From JALHSV01 sp964553535 (GTDB taxonomy: Bacteria; Nitrospirota; Thermodesulfovibrionia; Thermodesulfovibrionales; SM23-35), in the NCBI GenBank assembly GCA_964553535.1, contig CAZKLK010000038.1, positions 1 through 13,321 on the forward strand: a stretch of DNA of 13,321 nucleotides, written 5' to 3'. Below the pieces are notes generated by a model, which was not told where the DNA came from, did not search any database, and saw nothing but the letters and a program-made list of their open reading frames with translations. A program made the translations under genes and the position numbers. Of this stretch, positions 6,060 to 12,442 are shown in pieces (position 1 is the first letter of the stretch; every line of letters starts with the position of its first letter).

Positions 6060-7663
6060 TCTAATATCATTTCTCTTTGAGTCATGTTTCGTGATACAAC
6101 ATCCGCTTTGGATTTTTCCATGTGACAGTCTCCGCATTCCATTGCGTCGATATTCATCCTTTCATGGCATCCCAGACATTGACGGTGATATGCCGCCAGA
6201 AGCCTCGGCCTGTTCATGTTCTGCATATCAAACGTGATAGAGTGACAGTTGCGGCAGTAGGGAGGTTTGCGCTGTTCTGCTTCGGCCTCCGGAAAGCTCT
6301 GATGATGGCACCCTTCGCATATGCTGTCGATGTCCCTGTGGAATGCTGTTGCCATTCCGCTCGCATTTGATATAGAGACAAGTCTCCTGATTATCTTACC
6401 GTGGGGAAATGTCGCCGGCCCATACTCATTCTCAAGCACGGAGATGGTCACTTTATCCGGCACTTTTTCCTCGATAAGGCGTGATATCTGAATTTTTTCT
6501 CGCCGAGCGGGTACTTTCTCTTCCCCGCTATGACAACCGGAGCAGAACTCTTTTTTAGGTCCCTTCGTCTGAATATCCACATCAAGCAAATGATGGCATC
6601 CGGCACAATTCTTCTCCGTTTTCTCCGAGGCATGGCACCCCGCACATGATGCCCGGGAGTAAAGATGATGATACGCATTGACTGTGGTAACCCACTTGCC
6701 TTCGGCGCTCCCGGCAAGGGTATGGCACTTCTTGCACGCGTTGAGGGTTTCGTGATGGCACGTCCTGCATGTCATTGAAGCCTTTCCATGGGATTCGTGA
6801 TTAAAGAGAACCCCTCTCATCATTCCGCCTTCGATAGTGATGAGAGTTTTTTTGGGCTGGTCGCGATCCGGGCGGGGAACGATCCTTAGTTCCTCCAGCG
6901 TCCTGTACTGTCCGGTATGGCATCGCGCACATTCCAAAGGCCCTGCTTCCTCGTTCCTTTTGGAAGAGCGGAGATGGCAGTTTACACAGAGGGTGTGAGA
7001 GACTTTTCTCATGGTAAGGTTTTTATTCTTCGTCAGCTCGAGTTCAGACGCCAGGAACGGCCCTCTTTTCGCATTGAGGTCATGGCAGTAATAACAGGAC
7101 TGCTCGGTTCCTTCCTCATAGACGAGTTCCCCGTTATTTTTATCATAGGAATGATGACAGGGATCACATTTATTTTTGAGTTTTATCACATGCTTGTCAT
7201 GATAGTAATAATCGAAATTAACAACCGGAACGGCGAGAGCACGGGGCAAGCGTTTCTTGTCATGGCATTCACCACAGGTGACCGGGCCGTATTTCCCCCC
7301 GACAGCAATACGTTCCTCATGACAGGAGATGCACCTTTCATGGTAGGCGTCTTTCAGTCCATCTTTATCATCCGGCATGAATGGGAAAATGTGTTCGAAG
7401 ATCAGGTTGTCGTCCGCGCCAGCATGGTGGCACGCGCGGCATCCTTCATCCTGCATGGCCCGTACATGAGCGCTATGGTCAAAAAAGACCTTCGGCCTTT
7501 GCAGTACGCCGAAGATTTCCGTACGCCCGATAATTAGTTTATTCTCTTGCCCACTTCCTGTGCTCTCCTTCTCTGCCGATAAAGGACTTGACTGCTTCAG
7601 GAAAAACATGCTGATGACGGCTCCTGACAAGAAAACGATTATGAACAATCGTTTCACGGTCAC
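6056..7663 (-). CDS. hmcA: HmcA-like 16-heme high-molecular-weight cytochrome c
   Basis: This is a 535-residue periplasmic multiheme cytochrome. I count sixteen CXXCH heme-attachment motifs (CRACH, CISCH, CGECH, CDPCH, CYYCH, CVNCH, CARCH, CRTCH, CKKCH, CAGCH twice, CSGCH, CEGCH, CRNCH, CLGCH, CGDCH). This is the heme number of Desulfovibrio HmcA, and the length is also close. Many motifs are followed by a second His (CRACHH, CDPCHH, CRTCHH), as in cytochrome c3-type domains. The N-terminus (VKRLFIIVFLSGAVISMFFL) is a signal sequence or membrane anchor. The start is GTG at 7663, overlapping the hmcF stop as GTGA, with AAGGTG upstream. HmcA collects electrons from periplasmic hydrogenases or small c3 cytochromes and passes them to the HmcB/HmcC pair encoded downstream. 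Assignment is strong; electron donors cannot be seen here. Confidence 0.93.
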   Translation of the reverse strand: MTVKRLFIIVFLSGAVISMFFLKQSSPLSAEKESTGSGQENKLIIGRTEIFGVLQRPKVFFDHSAHVRAMQDEGCRACHHAGADDNLIFEHIFPFMPDDKDGLKDAYHERCISCHEERIAVGGKYGPVTCGECHDKKRLPRALAVPVVNFDYYYHDKHVIKLKNKCDPCHHSYDKNNGELVYEEGTEQSCYYCHDLNAKRGPFLASELELTKNKNLTMRKVSHTLCVNCHLRSSKRNEEAGPLECARCHTGQYRTLEELRIVPRPDRDQPKKTLITIEGGMMRGVLFNHESHGKASMTCRTCHHETLNACKKCHTLAGSAEGKWVTTVNAYHHLYSRASCAGCHASEKTEKNCAGCHHLLDVDIQTKGPKKEFCSGCHSGEEKVPARREKIQISRLIEEKVPDKVTISVLENEYGPATFPHGKIIRRLVSISNASGMATAFHRDIDSICEGCHHQSFPEAEAEQRKPPYCRNCHSITFDMQNMNRPRLLAAYHRQCLGCHERMNIDAMECGDCHMEKSKADVVSRNMTQREMILE

Positions 7664-9021
7664 GCCCCCCGCACCTTAGTCTCCGGTATCCGCATCTCCT
7701 CGGGTATCTCCATCGTCTTGACGAGAAGTTCGCTGATAAACATGACGCGCATGTCAGCCTTATAGTATTCGATCATCTCTTCGATCGTTTTATGACAGCT
7801 ATGGCACGGAGCTATAACAATCTTAGCTCCGGTTGCCTGCAACTGCCGGATCTTTGCCCTGCCCCCCTCCATTCTAAGGAACTTCCAAGGCGGGCCATAG
7901 TTGATGACGCCTGAACCGGCAGTACAGCAGTAGTTATGCTCAAGTCGCGGATTGACGTCCCTGAAATCCTCACAGGCGGCTTTGACGACGGATCTGAGCA
8001 TTCCTCCGAGGCCTCTGTTCCTGACAATGCTGCACGGATCCTGCACTGTGACAGGTTCTTTCAGTCTGTTCGCAATCTTTATCTTTCCATCCCGGAACAA
8101 CTCATAAAACAACTGCGCCGGCTGGAGGTATGCAATGGGCGGTTCCTTCCAGCCTAATGACCGTGAGCCGTCGTACACGGCGGCCCTGAACGAATGCCCG
8201 CACTCACTCGTCACAATCTTTTTCACTTTTAATTTGAACCCGGCATCGAAATGCATCCGTTCTACCATACCCATGGTCTCGTAGTCGCCCAGATGCATAG
8301 CCTGATTGGTGCTGTCCCAGCCGTCAAATGAAGGCACGGTCCAGTCCGCACGGGCAACATTCATAATCTTTGCAATATTCGACAGGAGGTCGGTCTTGAA
8401 TTTCGCCTCAAGGCTGTGAGGCGAATACATTATTTCGGCTCCCTCTTTATCCAGGGGAATACGGGCGTTTCTTATTTCCATTCTCAGTTCTTCTTCGACA
8501 AACTGAACGGTATCCACAAAATCATCCTGCGCAACCCAGGACTGTGAGTAGGTGTACATGTGGCTGTAACCCTGATCCTGGAGGTAGAGTGGAGCAACTT
8601 TCATAAGACCGCATATGCGGCGGACAAGGATCATCATGTATCCGATATCTATGCCGAAGGGGCAATACATGCTGCATCTCCTGCAGATATTGCATTCAGT
8701 AAATCCAATCCGGGCGTATGTCTTCACTGTTTCGGCATCAACCTTTCCCTTTTTCTTCATCATGTCCCATATCGTATTTCTTACCTTGGCAACCGGCGTA
8801 TAACTCGGATCTCTGTCGTACGATGCATAAAAATGGCATGCCTCGTTACAAAGCCCGCAATGAATGCATGTTTCGACGTAAGCCTTTAAACGCGCAGCAG
8901 CTTCTTTTTCAAGCACGTAGTTTATTGTCCGGGCAATCTTTTCTGGTGCAAGTTTTTTGACTGTTTCATCAAACCCCGGATCGGAAACTGTTTTCCTGTG
9001 CATTTTGATCATTCCTGACAC
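7660..9021 (-). CDS. hmcF: HmcF/TmcB-like cytoplasmic FeS protein with CCG domain
   Basis: This 453-residue protein resembles HmcF and TmcB, relatives of heterodisulfide reductase HdrD. Two [4Fe-4S] groups lie near the N-terminus (C52/55/58/62 in CIHCGLCNEAC; C110/113/116/120 in CNICRRCSMYC). The C-terminal half has a CCG-type cysteine set, C330, C365-C366, C406 and C409, spaced close to the family pattern CX31-39CCX35-36CXXC that binds a noncubane cluster in HdrB. The glycine after the paired cysteines is replaced (CCTAGSG), and the gap to the last pair is slightly long (39). The first CCG repeat is degenerate (only SECGHSF at 272-278). There is no signal peptide, so it faces the cytoplasm on the cytochrome b subunit. 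The GTG start at 9021 has AAGGA upstream; ATGs at 9012 and 9003 are alternatives. It may exchange electrons with cytoplasmic disulfide or sulfur-trafficking proteins. Confidence 0.87.
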   Translation of the reverse strand: MSGMIKMHRKTVSDPGFDETVKKLAPEKIARTINYVLEKEAAARLKAYVETCIHCGLCNEACHFYASYDRDPSYTPVAKVRNTIWDMMKKKGKVDAETVKTYARIGFTECNICRRCSMYCPFGIDIGYMMILVRRICGLMKVAPLYLQDQGYSHMYTYSQSWVAQDDFVDTVQFVEEELRMEIRNARIPLDKEGAEIMYSPHSLEAKFKTDLLSNIAKIMNVARADWTVPSFDGWDSTNQAMHLGDYETMGMVERMHFDAGFKLKVKKIVTSECGHSFRAAVYDGSRSLGWKEPPIAYLQPAQLFYELFRDGKIKIANRLKEPVTVQDPCSIVRNRGLGGMLRSVVKAACEDFRDVNPRLEHNYCCTAGSGVINYGPPWKFLRMEGGRAKIRQLQATGAKIVIAPCHSCHKTIEEMIEYYKADMRVMFISELLVKTMEIPEEMRIPETKVRGA

Positions 9022-9023
9022 CG

Positions 9024-9701
9024 CTAATAATCCTTAGAATGTCTGAATACCCCGAATTCCGAACCGGTAAGGGCCCGTGTCAGCCAAAAAGAAAACATAT
9101 GGCCAAGCCTCGTAAAAGGAATTGACATAAGCATTAATTCTCCCAAAAAAATGTGAAGGATCAGTATCAGTCTATACGGCTCAAATATCCGGTGAAAGGC
9201 AAGAAATCCCGTCAGAAATGGCGCCATGACTATCGCAATGATAAGGTAATCGGACGCATAGGTTACGAAGCGCACTTCGGATGCGACAATTCTTCTGAGA
9301 ATAAAAAAAATGCAGCACAGGATAATGATCACAGTCAATATATCGGCGATTTTGTCCGGCAGGGACCACCACCTTATTCCCCACGCCTTATGCCAGAGCA
9401 CGATATGCGGGTAAAGGAAAACAGGGACGAAAATAACGCCGATATGAAATATGAAAGCAACGAACGTCATCCATGGATGCAGCCTCATGTTTCTGCTCCC
9501 GAAAGGAGTGAGCCAGTGCATAAAGGAACGGAAGGCGTACTTCAAACTTAAATATGGGTAAACGACTCTGTCCTTTTTTGCAAGCAGCATGAGTGAAATA
9601 ATGCGGTAGGCGCTGCCGGATATGAAAACGATAAAAGCGACCCAGACCATCGGACCTTTGAGAAAGTTATACAGCTCAATGCCTGTCAGAAAATCATGCA
9701 T
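9024..9701 (-). CDS. hmcE: HmcE/TmcC-like membrane cytochrome b subunit
   Basis: This 225-residue membrane protein is of the NarI-like cytochrome b type found as HmcE, TmcC and DsrM. Five hydrophobic helices are visible, at about residues 18-39, 75-97, 117-138, 148-170 and 177-200. Histidines placed within or at the ends of helices (FIFHIGV, LYPHIVLWH, LAFHRIF, LILHIFLG) could bind two b hemes. It would anchor the cytoplasmic FeS protein encoded next (2-nt gap) and exchange electrons with menaquinone. It starts 5 nt after the stop of the Trp-rich propeller gene. Size and pairing with an HdrD-like partner match both HmcE/F and TmcC/B, so the symbol hmcE is chosen because the rest of the operon is Hmc-like. 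Confidence 0.85.
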   Translation of the reverse strand: MHDFLTGIELYNFLKGPMVWVAFIVFISGSAYRIISLMLLAKKDRVVYPYLSLKYAFRSFMHWLTPFGSRNMRLHPWMTFVAFIFHIGVIFVPVFLYPHIVLWHKAWGIRWWSLPDKIADILTVIIILCCIFFILRRIVASEVRFVTYASDYLIIAIVMAPFLTGFLAFHRIFEPYRLILILHIFLGELMLMSIPFTRLGHMFSFWLTRALTGSEFGVFRHSKDY

Positions 9702-9706
9702 ATCTG

Positions 9707-10966
9707 CTAAATGTCATCCAGCGCAACCACTTTGCGGCAATACTTTCCGTCCTGAATGCACCGGACCAATACCTTCTCGCCGTCAGGACTGAAGACAGGA
9801 TTCCAGAGATGCTCATACGTTTGCTTCCCGGGTCTCCCGTCAATAACAAGAATATGGGTTCCCTTGTTCTCAGCCTTCACAGCAACCCGTTTGCTGTCAG
9901 GGCTGAACGCAGGATCCCAGATCATATCAAAATAATCGTTCCAGGGTTTGCCATCAACCGCTGTTGTATACTTGTCACCTTCTTTGACAATCGCGGCAAC
10001 TTTCTTGCTGTCCGGACTGAACACAGGACACAGAACGGCATCGGAAAAGGTTCTTCGCCACGGCGCCCCATTGACGGCAATTGTCCATTTCCCGAATTCG
10101 GTAGCAACCGCCGCGGCAATCCTTCGATTGTCGGGACTGAACCGCTGTCTCCAGAGTTGCGTAAACGTATTGTCCCAAATGGGTTTCCCATTCATCGCAA
10201 GCGTCCAAACTCCGTCCACTTTCACCGGAGCAAAGACATCGCGCGAACCAGGCTGAAATAAAGGCTCCCATATGTGGGAAAAAGTCGCATCCCACGGCAC
10301 CCCATCGACCGCTATCGTATAGGCCAACCGGTCAAGGTTCACCCCGGCGGCAACCAACTTGCTGTCGGAACTGAATGACATGCCCCATATACTGAGGAAA
10401 TTCCTTTCCCATGCTTTACCGTCGACAGCGACGGTAATCACGCCCTCCGCAAAAGAAGAAATATCGAGCGTGGCTACTCTTTTCATCTTCACCATCGATG
10501 CTGTTCTACCGCCATCAGGACTGATGACAATATTCCTGGCCTCCGGAAATTTTGACTCCCACATTCTCCCGTTGAGAACAACACCGAATTCGTTGTCCTT
10601 CTTTACGTTTGCAGCAATGCTTTTTCCGTCAGAACCAAAAGAAAGGTTCCAGATGTAATCATAGGACTCATCCCACGGCTGGCCATCAACGACGACAGTC
10701 CATTCGTAGTCCCGCAACGCCGGACAGACAAGTCGGTTGTCCGGACTGAATTTCAAAGACCATGCTCGCTCATACGTTTCGGGCCACGTTCTTCCGTTGA
10801 CACAAGCAGTAACGACCTTGTTGTCCTTTTCAACAATTGCCGCTATCTGTTCGCCGTCATCCGTTACGGCAAATTCATGAACAACAGGGAATCGTTGACG
10901 CCATTCTCTAATGTCGGCGATACATTTTTCCCCTGTTGCCCAATCCCAGTCTGCTATATTTTTCAT
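9707..10966 (-). CDS. TmcD-like Trp-rich ten-repeat propeller protein
   Basis: This 419-residue protein has no signal peptide or membrane helix, so it is probably cytoplasmic. It is built almost wholly of about ten tandem units of 37-50 residues. Each ends in V(D/N)G-x-x-W and carries an aromatic centre and an F-S-P-D-(S/N/G)-(K/R) turn, as in VDGKPWNDYFDMIWDPAF followed by SPDSKRVA. This is the signature of WD40-like/TolB-type beta-propeller blades; unit 4 is longer by an insertion. Tryptophan is strikingly frequent. In Desulfovibrio the tmc operon ends with tmcD, described as a Trp-rich cytoplasmic protein, and this gene, next to the TmcC/B-like pair, fits that description. It heads the Hmc operon. 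Its role is unknown; it may be a scaffold or a docking surface for the cytoplasmic subunit. No good Shine-Dalgarno is seen before the ATG at 10966. Confidence 0.75.
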   Translation of the reverse strand: MKNIADWDWATGEKCIADIREWRQRFPVVHEFAVTDDGEQIAAIVEKDNKVVTACVNGRTWPETYERAWSLKFSPDNRLVCPALRDYEWTVVVDGQPWDESYDYIWNLSFGSDGKSIAANVKKDNEFGVVLNGRMWESKFPEARNIVISPDGGRTASMVKMKRVATLDISSFAEGVITVAVDGKAWERNFLSIWGMSFSSDSKLVAAGVNLDRLAYTIAVDGVPWDATFSHIWEPLFQPGSRDVFAPVKVDGVWTLAMNGKPIWDNTFTQLWRQRFSPDNRRIAAAVATEFGKWTIAVNGAPWRRTFSDAVLCPVFSPDSKKVAAIVKEGDKYTTAVDGKPWNDYFDMIWDPAFSPDSKRVAVKAENKGTHILVIDGRPGKQTYEHLWNPVFSPDGEKVLVRCIQDGKYCRKVVALDDI

Positions 10967-11094
10967 TCAGAATGACACTCATAACATTTCCCTTATTGCG
11001 GCACGGCATCCAGGCCGGGCAATGACGCAAACGGGGAAACAATTCATCCCTGTGGCAAGCCCACAGGGAGCTCTTAATTATTCAACCGCCCCTC
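10967..11094. other. Intergenic region between the CGGC gene and the redox operon
   Basis: This 128-bp gap separates two genes read in the same direction (- strand). It holds the 8-bp hairpin at 11048-11068 and a stretch (about 11000-11030) that faintly recalls the ends of the palindromic repeat at 11515-11628. A promoter for the seven-gene redox operon would be expected here, but I could not pick a convincing -10/-35 pair. Confidence 0.4.
11048..11068 (-). terminator. Hairpin, possible terminator after the CGGC gene
   Basis: A perfect 8-bp inverted repeat (CCCTGTGG / CCACAGGG) with a 5-base loop lies 26 nt past the stop of the CGGC-domain gene. The bases following it on the - strand (ATGAATTGTTTCC) contain few consecutive T residues, so a classic intrinsic terminator is doubtful. 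It may be an attenuator, an mRNA stabiliser or part of a decayed repeat. Confidence 0.4.
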
Positions 11095-11469
11095 TTAATA
11101 CGGATGGGTCCCGAGAACAACCTCCTTGTTGAATTTTGTTTCAATTTTCTTTTTTATCTCCTCAACATCGATAGGGCATTTCGCTGTTTGGGTAGCCTTC
11201 ATTATGCAGGTGCCGAAATGAATTGCGTCAAAATCCCTTTCATACAACTTTGCCATGTCCGCCATCAAAGCGACTTTCGGCATCAGGACGCCGGGGCAGC
11301 CGCCGCAATCGTCCATGCCGACGACTTCGACATCATAATCCTTCCAGCGCTCATACTCCCCCGCGCGTTCGGCAATCCCTTTAAAACATTTGAGACAACC
11401 GCCGACACAACTTATCCCCTTGATGTTCTTGCACGCCAAAATCGCAATCTTTTTCTTTCCCTTCGCCAT
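11095..11469 (-). CDS. CGGC-domain cysteine-rich protein
   Basis: This 124-residue cytoplasmic protein carries a CGGC domain. The conserved cysteines are grouped as ACKNIKGISCVGGCLKC (C13, C21, C25, C28) and GMDDCGGCPG (C55, C58), followed by HFGTCIMK. The family is presumed to bind metal or an iron-sulfur cluster; its function is not established. The start at 11469 (MAKGKKKIAIL) is chosen because AAGGAGG sits 5 nt before it. The reading frame is open back to 11616, but that extension runs through the palindromic repeat at 11515-11628 and is an artefact. It lies between the NifX-like/DUF134 pair and the Hmc operon on the same strand, in company with other small putative metal- or cluster-handling proteins. 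Confidence 0.85.
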   Translation of the reverse strand: MAKGKKKIAILACKNIKGISCVGGCLKCFKGIAERAGEYERWKDYDVEVVGMDDCGGCPGVLMPKVALMADMAKLYERDFDAIHFGTCIMKATQTAKCPIDVEEIKKKIETKFNKEVVLGTHPY

Positions 11470-11474
11470 CGCAA

Positions 11475-11481
11475 CCTCCTT
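11475..11481 (-). promoter_or_regulatory. Strong ribosome binding site of the CGGC gene
   Basis: AAGGAGG reads on the - strand 5 nt before the ATG at 11469. It is nearly a perfect match to the 16S anti-Shine-Dalgarno and decides this start over the ATG at 11490 and the open frame further upstream. Confidence 0.8.
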
Positions 11482-11514
11482 GTGTGACATTATTAGAACC
11501 GATCTCAAAATTAA

Positions 11515-11628
11515 GTCATACCGGCGAAAGCCGGTATCCAGCGACTTCAATATTCTGTATTTCGTAATTCTTTGTTTATATGTAACAAAATACAAAGTCA
11601 CTGGATTCCGGGTCAAGCCCGGAATGAC
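11515..11628. repeat. Dispersed palindromic repeat (REP/MITE-like)
   Basis: Two outer hairpins face each other: GTCATACCGGCGAAAGCCGG.. (11515-11541, ending TATCCAG) and CTGGATTCCGGGTCAAGCCC.. (11601-11628, ending GGAATGAC). The outermost bases GTCATACCGG and CCGGAATGAC are inverted repeats with one mismatch. The AT-rich core also contains an imperfect inverted repeat (TGTATTTCGTAA / GTAACAAAATACA). Elements with GTCATTCCGG..ATCCAG ends are widespread as dispersed intergenic palindromes in bacterial genomes. Here it separates the NifX-like gene from the CGGC gene and creates a false N-terminal extension of the latter. Confidence 0.75.
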
Positions 11629-11668
11629 AACAGGACACTACTTTTGCATCTTTCATGTACCATGAGGA

Positions 11669-11779
11669 CTAATGTACGCATCCCCCGCCATGTCCATGGC
11701 CGGCACACGTGTGCTGCATGGTGAATTCAGGGAGTTTCTGATCTTTCAATAACTGGATATTCTCCCTGACCGTCTGTGC
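11669..11779 (-). pseudogene. Severed C-terminal tail of the NifX-like gene, after an amber codon
   Basis: Reading on in the same frame past the TAG at 11780-11782 gives 36 further sense codons before the next stop (TAG at 11669-11671). The translation includes AQTVRENIQLLKDQKLPEF and then a His/Gly/Cys-rich end, HTCAGHGHGGGCVH. The T-V-x-E-x-I-x-x-x-K-x-x-x-L-P-E-F pattern continues naturally from VFQA and resembles the usual last helix of the NifX/NifB-type family, and a GHGHGGGC tail is a plausible metal-binding end. The frame thus seems to have been coding until recently, or is still read by suppression of the amber codon. Confidence 0.65.
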
Positions 11780-12049
11780 CTAGGCCTGAAATACCTTCAT
11801 GCCCTGCTGATTCAGTTTTGTCAGAGCACCGGCTCCGATCCCCCCTACCACAATTGCATCAACCTTCTGGTTATTCAAAGCCTTCAGGGGATTGCAGGCA
11901 CCATGAGCATGATGCTGATCTTTGTTGTTGATTGTTGCGACATCGTTATTTTCAGTTTCGACGATAATAAACGCCGGTGCCGACCCGAAATGCCCGTACA
12001 CCTCACTCGAAATACCCAAGGCTTCTGCTGCCGGAAAACAAATTCTCAT
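11780..12049 (-). CDS. NifX/NifB-type cluster-binding protein, truncated by an amber codon
   Basis: This 89-residue protein belongs to the dinitrogenase iron-molybdenum cofactor biosynthesis family (NifX/NifY/NifB C-terminal domain). Family features are the opening MRICFPA, GHFGSAPAFIIVE, a His/Cys-containing segment (DQHHAHGACNP) and VDAIVVGGIGAGALTKLNQQGMKVFQA, which is the normal end of the Rossmann-like core. No nitrogenase genes are nearby; stand-alone members in anaerobes are thought to bind FeS or other metal clusters. It starts within the DUF134 stop codon (ATGA overlap), with AGGAGG upstream, so the two are co-translated. The stop is an amber codon placed where a final helix and a metal-binding tail would be expected, and that sequence is still present downstream (11669-11779). 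The truncated product keeps the core fold and could be functional. Confidence 0.85.
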   Translation of the reverse strand: MRICFPAAEALGISSEVYGHFGSAPAFIIVETENNDVATINNKDQHHAHGACNPLKALNNQKVDAIVVGGIGAGALTKLNQQGMKVFQA

Positions 12050-12342
12050 ACACTTACCTCCTGCTCATTTGTTTCAATTTTCAGGGCTTTCCCATGGATG
12101 AGAGATTCAGCAACTTTTTTATGCGCGCTCCGCAGGATTCTGCCGAATGTCTGCCGTGATATTTTCATTTTTCTTGCCGCATCTTCATGGTAGAGTTCAT
12201 GCAAATCAGCGAGCCTGATGGACTCGAGCTCGTCAATCGTCAATGCAACTTCTTCAAGGTGTGTCATCGGGATTCCTCTTGGCTTGAAATAAGTTGCATC
12301 AGGGTTGAAACCCACGAATCTGCATTTTTTGGGCCTCGGCAT
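12046..12342 (-). CDS. DUF134-family DNA-binding protein
   Basis: This 98-residue protein belongs to the DUF134 family of small putative DNA-binding proteins. It opens with the family's basic motif MPRPKKCRFVGFNP and YFKPRGIP. A sigma-70 region-4-like helix-turn-helix follows: LTIDELESIRLADLHELYHEDAARKMKISRQTFGRILRSAHKKVAESL, positions about 34-82. It is followed with a 4-nt overlap by the NifX-like gene, a pairing common in anaerobes, so it may regulate that gene or the neighbouring cluster-handling genes. The start at 12342 matches the conserved family N-terminus. No Shine-Dalgarno precedes it, and a -10 box sits only 5 nt upstream, suggesting a leaderless mRNA. Family is firm; the regulatory target is unknown. 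Confidence 0.9.
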   Translation of the reverse strand: MPRPKKCRFVGFNPDATYFKPRGIPMTHLEEVALTIDELESIRLADLHELYHEDAARKMKISRQTFGRILRSAHKKVAESLIHGKALKIETNEQEVSV

Positions 12343-12347
12343 GGTTC

Positions 12348-12377
12348 ATTATAGTCATATGCCCATAATAATTGCAA
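12348..12377 (-). promoter_or_regulatory. Promoter of the DUF134 gene, apparently leaderless
   Basis: On the - strand there is TTGCAA (12372-12377), an 18-bp spacer and a consensus TATAAT (12348-12353). Transcription would begin about 6-7 nt after the -10 box, that is at the ATG (12342) itself. No ribosome binding site is present in this interval. Confidence 0.65.
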
Positions 12378-12409
12378 GCGGTTTTTTGGTTGCGGGATAA
12401 CCCATAAGT

Positions 12410-12432
12410 AAAAAAGCCCTCCAGCAGAGGGC
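12410..12432 (-). terminator. Intrinsic terminator of thi4
   Basis: On the - strand the stem GCCCTC / GAGGGC (12432-12427 and 12421-12416) with a 5-base loop is followed at once by six T residues (12415-12410). It begins 11 nt after the thi4 stop. This is a textbook rho-independent terminator and isolates thi4 from the DUF134 operon. Confidence 0.92.
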
Positions 12433-12442
12433 GCAGGCTGTC

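Noticed and set aside
6060..6137. 26-codon extension of the small HmcD-position protein
   Set aside because: It lies fully inside hmcA, and the ATGA overlap at 6056-6059 gives a natural start right before the hydrophobic helix.
6917..7537. Long open frame of about 206 codons on the + strand
   Set aside because: It is antisense to the clearly real 16-heme hmcA, and its hydrophobic translation is what the complementary strand of Cys/His/Lys-rich codons yields.
9153..9551. Open frame of 132 codons on the + strand
   Set aside because: It is antisense to hmcE; low-complexity charged product without family likeness.
10995..11035. Possible decayed copy of the 11515-11628 repeat
   Set aside because: Only short matches (ATCCAG, CCGGGCAATGAC) remain; too weak to call without other copies for comparison.
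11470..11616. 49-codon N-terminal extension of the CGGC protein
   Set aside because: It is translation of the palindromic repeat and spacer; AAGGAGG before the ATG at 11469 sets the real start.
11780..12049. Nitrogenase cofactor gene implying nitrogen fixation
   Set aside because: The family is broad and common in non-fixing anaerobes; no nif structural or assembly genes are nearby.
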